Shown in pieces: positions 59,707 through 64,000 of a stretch of DNA of 64,000 bases. Origin of the DNA: Rufibacter sediminis (lineage in GTDB: Bacteria; Bacteroidota; Bacteroidia; Cytophagales; Hymenobacteraceae); NCBI RefSeq assembly GCF_014269285.1, contig NZ_JACOAF010000020.1, forward strand, positions 1 through 64,000, written 5' to 3'. A program made the position numbers and the translations under genes. The notes beneath the pieces were generated by a model that was not told the origin of the DNA, did not search any database, and was given only the letters and a program-made list of their open reading frames with translations. How positions within the stretch are numbered: position 1 is the stretch's first letter; each line of letters begins with the position of its first letter.

Positions 59707-60435
59707 ATGAAGAAAATTTACCTGGTATTACTTGCCCTGGTGTTGGCTGCCTGTGAGAAAGAGGAGGAGACTGCTCCGTTAGAATATCCCTCTACGTACA
59801 CTTCGGCTTATTTAGAGAGTACCTCTAAGATAAGGGTTTTTACCCGCCAAGGGGAAGTCACAGACCCGCAGGTCATCAGCAAGTTTGCGCGGAGATATGG
59901 AGAGTCCTTTCTATTTGAAAACGGCTATAAAGAGAATGTGCTGGTGGGGCTTGTAGACTCTCTACGCATCATTTCAGCTGGAAATGCTCAATTAAAGAGA
60001 GCTTCTTTGCACAATTGGACCGATTTCTCTCTTGTGAAGAAGGGAAAGGATTTGGAGTTGGTGGGAAAAGATACCATTACCTATGTAGGTGCGGAATGGA
60101 ACAGAAGCCAAGATGAGTATCTCTTCAGGCTCTCCAATGCTTTCTACCTACATCCCTATGCTTACCGTGAGCCCCTTTCTGTTCCCTCGCAAAGTTTTAT
60201 CTACCGGTATTTGACTACAATGGTGGCACAAATCACCAATGGGCAGCTGCATTTCCCTAGGTTGAATTATGTTTTAGTGCAGTATGACTACCTCAATGGG
60301 CAATATAGCCCCAGGAGCTACACCAAGATTAGCGGAGTAAACAATGTCTTGCAGGAGCGCCCAGATGTAAGTCAGTTAAAAGCCGGTGATTCTATCGCCT
60401 TTCAATCATTTCGCCTCGCCTTTGAAAGAAAATGA
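59707..60435 (+). CDS. Hypothetical lipoprotein, lower GC
   Basis: 242 residues. Signal peptide with lipobox LAAC at about residue 16. The mature protein is beta-rich with many Tyr, Asn and Ser residues (SFIYRYLTTMVAQITNGQ). No domain recognised. More A/T-rich than its neighbours and with an A/T-rich upstream spacer (59630-59706). Unknown function; could be an outer-membrane-exposed lipoprotein. Confidence 0.55.
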   Translation: MKKIYLVLLALVLAACEKEEETAPLEYPSTYTSAYLESTSKIRVFTRQGEVTDPQVISKFARRYGESFLFENGYKENVLVGLVDSLRIISAGNAQLKRASLHNWTDFSLVKKGKDLELVGKDTITYVGAEWNRSQDEYLFRLSNAFYLHPYAYREPLSVPSQSFIYRYLTTMVAQITNGQLHFPRLNYVLVQYDYLNGQYSPRSYTKISGVNNVLQERPDVSQLKAGDSIAFQSFRLAFERK

Positions 60436-60499
60436 CGCTACTGTTCTGCTGCCAGGGCGTGGGTAACTAGAACGGCGCTGTCAGTGATAAGCCATCTGC

Positions 60500-60531
60500 T
60501 TAGGGGCCGTTTTCAGGAAAACGGCCCCTAA
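60500..60531. repeat. Dispersed palindromic element, copy 25
   Basis: Perfect arms TTAGGGGCCGTTTT and AAAACGGCCCCTAA around CAGG. 4 bases downstream of the MFS stop on the minus strand. Confidence 0.85.
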
Positions 60532-60534
60532 ACT

Positions 60535-61770
60535 TTACTCTACATAGTCCAGCTCTTTGCCGTAGCTCTCTGGTAAGGTTAAGATGGCCGCCAGCGCAAT
60601 GACCAGCGCTATTACTCCCAGTACCCCGGCCGTCAGTAACAAGCCCCACTCTTCTTTGTAGGCGCTAAACATAAGGGTGAACGGCACAACGGCACCGCGT
60701 ACAAAGTTAGGCACCGTAGTAGTAGCCGTGGCCCTGATGTTGGTACCGAACTGTTCTGCCGCAATGGTCACAAACATGGCCCAATAGCCACTGGCAAAGC
60801 CCAGGGCGCAGCATAACACGTAGAAATAGGTCTCACTGGCACCATGGGCGAACAGGTAAAGGAGAATGGCGAGCGCCAGCAAGAAGAGAAAGAGTATTAC
60901 GGCACGTTTCCGGCTTTGCAGCTTTTGGCTTAGTAACCCGCTGGCCACGTCTCCCAAACTCAACCCGAAATAAGAGAAACCGATGGCCTTGGCCGTTGAA
61001 ATGGCCACGGGCACGCCCAATGCCTGGCCAAACTCGGGCGAGAACGTGATGAGCACGCCAATCACAAACCAGATAGGAACTCCCACTAAGATACATTTCA
61101 CGTATTTCAGGAAGCGGGCACCATTGGTAAAGAGACTCAGGAAATTGCCCCGTGCTACGTCTTGCTGCTGCGTGCGCGCAAACATACCTGACTCGTACAC
61201 CCCAATCCGGAGCAGCAAGAGGAGCAGACCTAAGCCGCCGCCCACAAAATAGGCCGTCCGCCAGTGGAAGTATTCCCCGATGATGCCCGCCAGAATAGCC
61301 CCCGAGATACCCACCGAGGCCACGATGGTAGTACCATAACCCCGCTTCTCCTTCGGCAGGACTTCTGACACCAGCGTGATACCGGCTCCCAGCTCCCCGG
61401 CCAGCCCAACCCCCGCAATGAACCTCAGCCAGGCGTACGCCTCCAGGCTGGAGACAAACCCGTTTGCAATGTTCGCGGAAGAGTACAAGAAAATAGAACC
61501 AAATAACACGGAGATCCGCCCTTTCTTATCGCCCAGAATACCCCAGAAAATACCGCCCAGCAACATACCCGTCATTTGCATATTTATCAGACGGACCCCA
61601 TCCTCCAGCAAGGCCGCCGAGTCGGTCACGCCCAGGTCGCGCAGGCTGGCGATCCGCACAATACTGAAAAGCACCAGGTCATATATGTCTACAAAGTAGC
61701 CTAAAGCGGCCACAATAACCGCCGTGTTTAAGAGTTTACTTGTAGAAGCCGAAGAAGTAGTGGTTTGCAT
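60535..61770 (-). CDS. MFS transporter
   Basis: 411 residues, about 12 membrane helices, inner membrane. The loop 2-3 motif GDKKGRISVLFGS and WLRFIAGVGLAGELGAGITL (helices 4-5) and PKEKRGYGT fit the general MFS pattern; the sugar-porter PESPR motif is absent. Looks like a member of the Bacteroidota MFS family with unknown substrate. ATG at 61770. Divergent from the TraB/GumN gene with a shared 215-base A/T-rich spacer. Confidence 0.8.
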   Translation of the reverse strand: MQTTTSSASTSKLLNTAVIVAALGYFVDIYDLVLFSIVRIASLRDLGVTDSAALLEDGVRLINMQMTGMLLGGIFWGILGDKKGRISVLFGSIFLYSSANIANGFVSSLEAYAWLRFIAGVGLAGELGAGITLVSEVLPKEKRGYGTTIVASVGISGAILAGIIGEYFHWRTAYFVGGGLGLLLLLLRIGVYESGMFARTQQQDVARGNFLSLFTNGARFLKYVKCILVGVPIWFVIGVLITFSPEFGQALGVPVAISTAKAIGFSYFGLSLGDVASGLLSQKLQSRKRAVILFLFLLALAILLYLFAHGASETYFYVLCCALGFASGYWAMFVTIAAEQFGTNIRATATTTVPNFVRGAVVPFTLMFSAYKEEWGLLLTAGVLGVIALVIALAAILTLPESYGKELDYVE

Positions 61771-61985
61771 GGGCCGGGCAGAAGAGATAGACGATCATTA
61801 CCAATAGGAAGATTTTGCACTTTTGATATAAATCTTCAAATATGACCGGAATTCGATAAATTATTTAAGAACAGACGGTTAGGATTGGGCGAGGATTTAC
61901 CCCGTTTCGTCGGAATCTTGATAAAGATCATATTCTACTCTAAAAAAAAGTTCTACTTTTGTTAAAGTTCTGCAACCTTCATCAT

Positions 61986-62870
61986 ATGAGCACGTATAAA
62001 AGCGCTTTTATTTACTTCTTCTTACTTCTGGTTTCAACCGTTTCTTTCATTGAAACCGGCGCTTGTGCTTCACTTGAACCTCAAAGCAAATCGTTACTCT
62101 GGAAGGTAAGCGGCAAAGGCATCAAGACCTCTTATCTCTACGGCACCTTCCACCTGGTTCCCAAAGATCAGTTTGCTTTGCCTAGTAAGGTAAAACAAAA
62201 ATTAGTGAAATCCCAGACCGTGATTTTTGAGGTAGACCTGGACAGCCCCAAGCTGAGCCGCCTTCTTTCCAAGACCATGCGCATGAACCAGCCGCTGGAG
62301 TCTTTGATGACTGCGCAGGAGTATAACCTGCTGGCCAACTTTGTGGAAGACTCTCTGGAGCGCAACATGCAGCAGTACCGGTTTATCAAGCCAGGTTTCC
62401 TGGGTCAGTTGCTGTTGTACCCTAAATTACTGGGCTACAGCCCTGAGTCTTATGACCTGGCTTTGCTGGACATGGCCAAGAAATGGCACAAGTCTATTTA
62501 TGTGCTGGAAACCCCAGAGGAGCAGGTGGCCCTTTTTGACCAATCTACCCTGGAAGTTCAGACCAGCCAACTGCTCAACAACGTGAAGCAGTTTGATAAA
62601 CAGCGGAAACTGATGAAGAACCTGCTGAGCCTTTACCAACAAGAAGATTTAGACGGTCTCTATTCCCTGATCACCTCGCAGGAAGACGCCAAAGGATCAA
62701 ACAACCTGCTGCTGGATGAGCGTAACCACAAATGGTTGGCGCCTATGGTAGACATGATGAAGAAAAGTCCGTCATTCGTGGCCGTGGGAGCCGCCCACTT
62801 AGCCGGAGAGGAAGGGCTCATCCAGTTGCTTCGCGCCCAAGGCTACAAAGTAGAGCCCGTTCAGGAATAG
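61986..62870 (+). CDS. TraB/GumN family protein
   Basis: 294 residues from the ATG at 61986 (MSTYKSAFIYFF). Signal peptide at about 5-28, then TraB/GumN hallmarks: WKVSGKGIKTSYLYGTFHL, and AVGAAHLAGEEGLIQLLRAQG at the C-terminus with the conserved Gly-His. Members are predicted metalloenzyme-like proteins (TIKI relatives are proteases); the biological role in bacteria is unclear. A -7-like TACTTTTG lies at 61954. Ends with a strong hairpin. Confidence 0.82.
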   Translation: MSTYKSAFIYFFLLLVSTVSFIETGACASLEPQSKSLLWKVSGKGIKTSYLYGTFHLVPKDQFALPSKVKQKLVKSQTVIFEVDLDSPKLSRLLSKTMRMNQPLESLMTAQEYNLLANFVEDSLERNMQQYRFIKPGFLGQLLLYPKLLGYSPESYDLALLDMAKKWHKSIYVLETPEEQVALFDQSTLEVQTSQLLNNVKQFDKQRKLMKNLLSLYQQEDLDGLYSLITSQEDAKGSNNLLLDERNHKWLAPMVDMMKKSPSFVAVGAAHLAGEEGLIQLLRAQGYKVEPVQE

Positions 62871-62891
62871 GCCTCCAACCCCAAGATACGT

Positions 62892-62937
62892 AAAAGCGCG
62901 GGCCCGTCTCATTTGGTTGACACGGGCCCGCGCTTTT
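62892..62937 (+). terminator. TraB/GumN gene terminator
   Basis: 16-bp perfect GC-rich stem (62892-62907 with 62922-62937), 14-base loop, TTTT tail; 22 bases past the stop. Confidence 0.85.
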
Positions 62938-62954
62938 GTGGTGTATAGATCTTC

Positions 62955-62994
62955 CCGTTTCAGGGCTGTTTTCAGGAAAGGAGTCGATAAACAG
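62955..62994 (+). repeat. Dispersed palindromic element, copy 26
   Basis: CCGTTTCAGGGCTGTTTTC, AGG centre, degenerate AAAGGAGTCGATAAACAG. Followed by AAGTGGC, like copy 22. Confidence 0.5.
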
Positions 62995-63060
62995 AAGTGG
63001 CTGTTTTCCGAAAACCTACCCAGCTTAGTTGGCGAAGCATGCACGGAAAACACGGTAAAT

Positions 63061-63098
63061 AGAAAAAGGCGCAAGAGGTGTTTCCTGCGCCTTTTTCT
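63061..63098 (-). terminator. TonB receptor terminator
   Basis: 13-bp stem AGAAAAAGGCGCA / TGCGCCTTTTTCT, 12-base loop, T tail on the minus strand. 41 bases past the stop at 63139. Confidence 0.8.
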
Positions 63099-63138
63099 GA
63101 AAAGAGGTCAAAAACCCAAAGCGGCTTACCCGAGACTT

Positions 63139-64000
63139 TTACCCGATGGGCACCACCACTTTGATGCTCACGTTGCGGCCCATGTTGTACACACCCATTC
63201 GGCCGGTGGCGGGGTTCTCCGGGGCGTACTTCAAGCGGCTCAGGTGGCTTTGGTAGGCTTTATCCAGCACGTTGTTGGCGATGAGGTACACCGAGAGCCT
63301 AGTTTTCCCGGCGGCATTGGCGAAGTTTCCGCCTAGCCCAAGGTTAAGCAAGCTGTAGCCCGGCGTGGGCATTTCCGTGCCGAAGGCGCTGTACACGTTA
63401 TCCTGCTCAAAGTAGGTTTCCAGCTCTGCCTTGGCGTACCAGTTTCTGATGTAAGCACCCGCTTTGGGGAAACTGACGCGCAATTCAGTATCTAGCCGGG
63501 GGGCGGGGGTGAACGGCAGGTGCTTCATTTCTGCCGGTACGTTCTTCTGAATAGACTTCACCCAGGAAAAGGAGTTCTCTAGATGCAGCCAATCCAGCGG
63601 GTGCGGATGGATATCCATCGTGAATTCGCCGCCGTACACGTAAGCATCGCCCTGCACATATTTAAAGGTAGGAGCCAGATCATCTTCGTCGCCGGAGAGG
63701 GAGTCTCCGCCTAACACGCTGGTCAGTTTCTGCGCGAAGATGTAGTTCTGGATGTTGTTCCGGAAACCGTTTACGCCCAGGGTCACGTGTTTGCTGTCAT
63801 AGGTCAGGCCGGCATCGGCCTGTAAACTGGTCTCGGCTTTCAGGGCGGTGTTGCCTACCTCGTACCGGAACGTGCCTTCGTGCCGACCATTGGAGGCCAG
63901 CTCCGCGATGTTGGGTGACCGGAACCCTCGCGCCACATTTGCTTTTACGCTCAGATTATCGGTGAGGCTATACGTGGCGCCCACGCTTCCCGAGACGTTG
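63139..64000 (-). CDS. TonB-dependent receptor, 3' part (runs off the right edge)
   Basis: 287 residues of the C-terminal half are present, in an open frame to position 64000 with no start codon inside the window; the gene continues to the right. The sequence has the TonB-receptor barrel pattern: ANVARGFRSPNIAEL, alternating beta strands, WLHLENSFSWV, and the terminal RNVSIKVVVPIG strand. It imports a siderophore, metal complex or oligosaccharide, unidentifiable without the plug domain. Outer membrane. Ends with a terminator. Confidence 0.88.
   Translation of the reverse strand, partial: NVSGSVGATYSLTDNLSVKANVARGFRSPNIAELASNGRHEGTFRYEVGNTALKAETSLQADAGLTYDSKHVTLGVNGFRNNIQNYIFAQKLTSVLGGDSLSGDEDDLAPTFKYVQGDAYVYGGEFTMDIHPHPLDWLHLENSFSWVKSIQKNVPAEMKHLPFTPAPRLDTELRVSFPKAGAYIRNWYAKAELETYFEQDNVYSAFGTEMPTPGYSLLNLGLGGNFANAAGKTRLSVYLIANNVLDKAYQSHLSRLKYAPENPATGRMGVYNMGRNVSIKVVVPIG

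Noticed and set aside
1-64000. tRNA genes, CRISPR arrays and IS transposases
   Set aside because: I looked for tRNA arm signatures, regularly spaced direct repeats of array type and transposase motifs by eye and found none. A short or degenerate tRNA could be missed without a covariance search.

Overview
The window reads as chromosomal DNA of a member of the Bacteroidota, most likely Cytophagales and plausibly the Hymenobacteraceae (Rufibacter-like). Direct evidence: many start sites are preceded by the Bacteroidota -7 box TAnnTTTG rather than a sigma70 -10 box; three large secreted proteins end in a type IX secretion (T9SS) C-terminal sorting domain; family-typical proteins occur (DUF4783, DUF4286, SPASM radical SAM, HMBD lipoprotein, TonB-dependent receptor). 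The genus is inference. Apart from a YefM-YoeB toxin-antitoxin pair and small dispersed repeats there is no phage, integrative element, IS transposase, CRISPR array or tRNA gene that I can see.

Layout. 1-511 holds five tandem minus-strand promoters with identical -33/-7 spacing, which I read as the upstream region of an rRNA operon lying beyond the left edge. 1.2-8.6 kb is housekeeping: polA, class II aldolase fbaA, rpiB, tatC, glyA. 8.8-15.3 kb encodes two T9SS cargo surface proteins, the second an eight-repeat TIG/IPT protein carrying an exact 408-bp internal duplication. 15.7-18.1 kb has a PPP-type phosphatase and a small SDR/disordered-protein cluster that looks stress-related. 18.4-28.2 kb carries phhB, rsmI-lnt, suhB, a small Cys-rich membrane protein, an MscS channel, a radical SAM protein, a thioredoxin-like protein and radA. 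28.4-36.6 kb has envelope hypotheticals, rRNA methyltransferases (RsmF-like, RlmI-like), an M19 dipeptidase and prfA. 36.7-45.2 kb has a beta-helix lipoprotein, yjbQ, a bacteriophytochrome kinase, an ABM-domain protein, gpmI, a DUF4783 protein and nadC. 45.3-50.8 kb has lipoproteins, a heavy-metal-binding lipoprotein, a methyltransferase, a ZIP transporter, purU and yefM-yoeB. 51-64 kb has dgt, a T9SS-exported metzincin-like protease, a YCII protein, prolyl oligopeptidase, a GNAT enzyme, an MFS transporter, a TraB/GumN protein and the 3' end of a TonB-dependent receptor that runs off the right edge.

The genes form short transcription units rather than long operons: tatC-rpiB, rsmI-lnt, the SDR plus two small genes, the beta-helix lipoprotein plus yjbQ, the methyltransferase plus ZIP, and yefM-yoeB are the clearest. 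Units are separated by strong hairpins.

The most striking unexplained signal is a family of about 26 copies of a roughly 40-bp imperfect palindrome (arms like CCGTTTTnGGCCTGTTTTC and its complement around a 3-4 base loop). Nearly every copy lies between genes, often a few bases after a stop codon and before the next promoter. Other dispersed repeats are a GTAGGGGC-ended inverted-repeat element, a 219-bp element with 24-bp inverted ends, and two heptad-like simple repeats. Several genes (polA, rsmI, gpmI, nadC) have a -7 box only 4-6 bases before the start codon, suggesting leaderless mRNAs.
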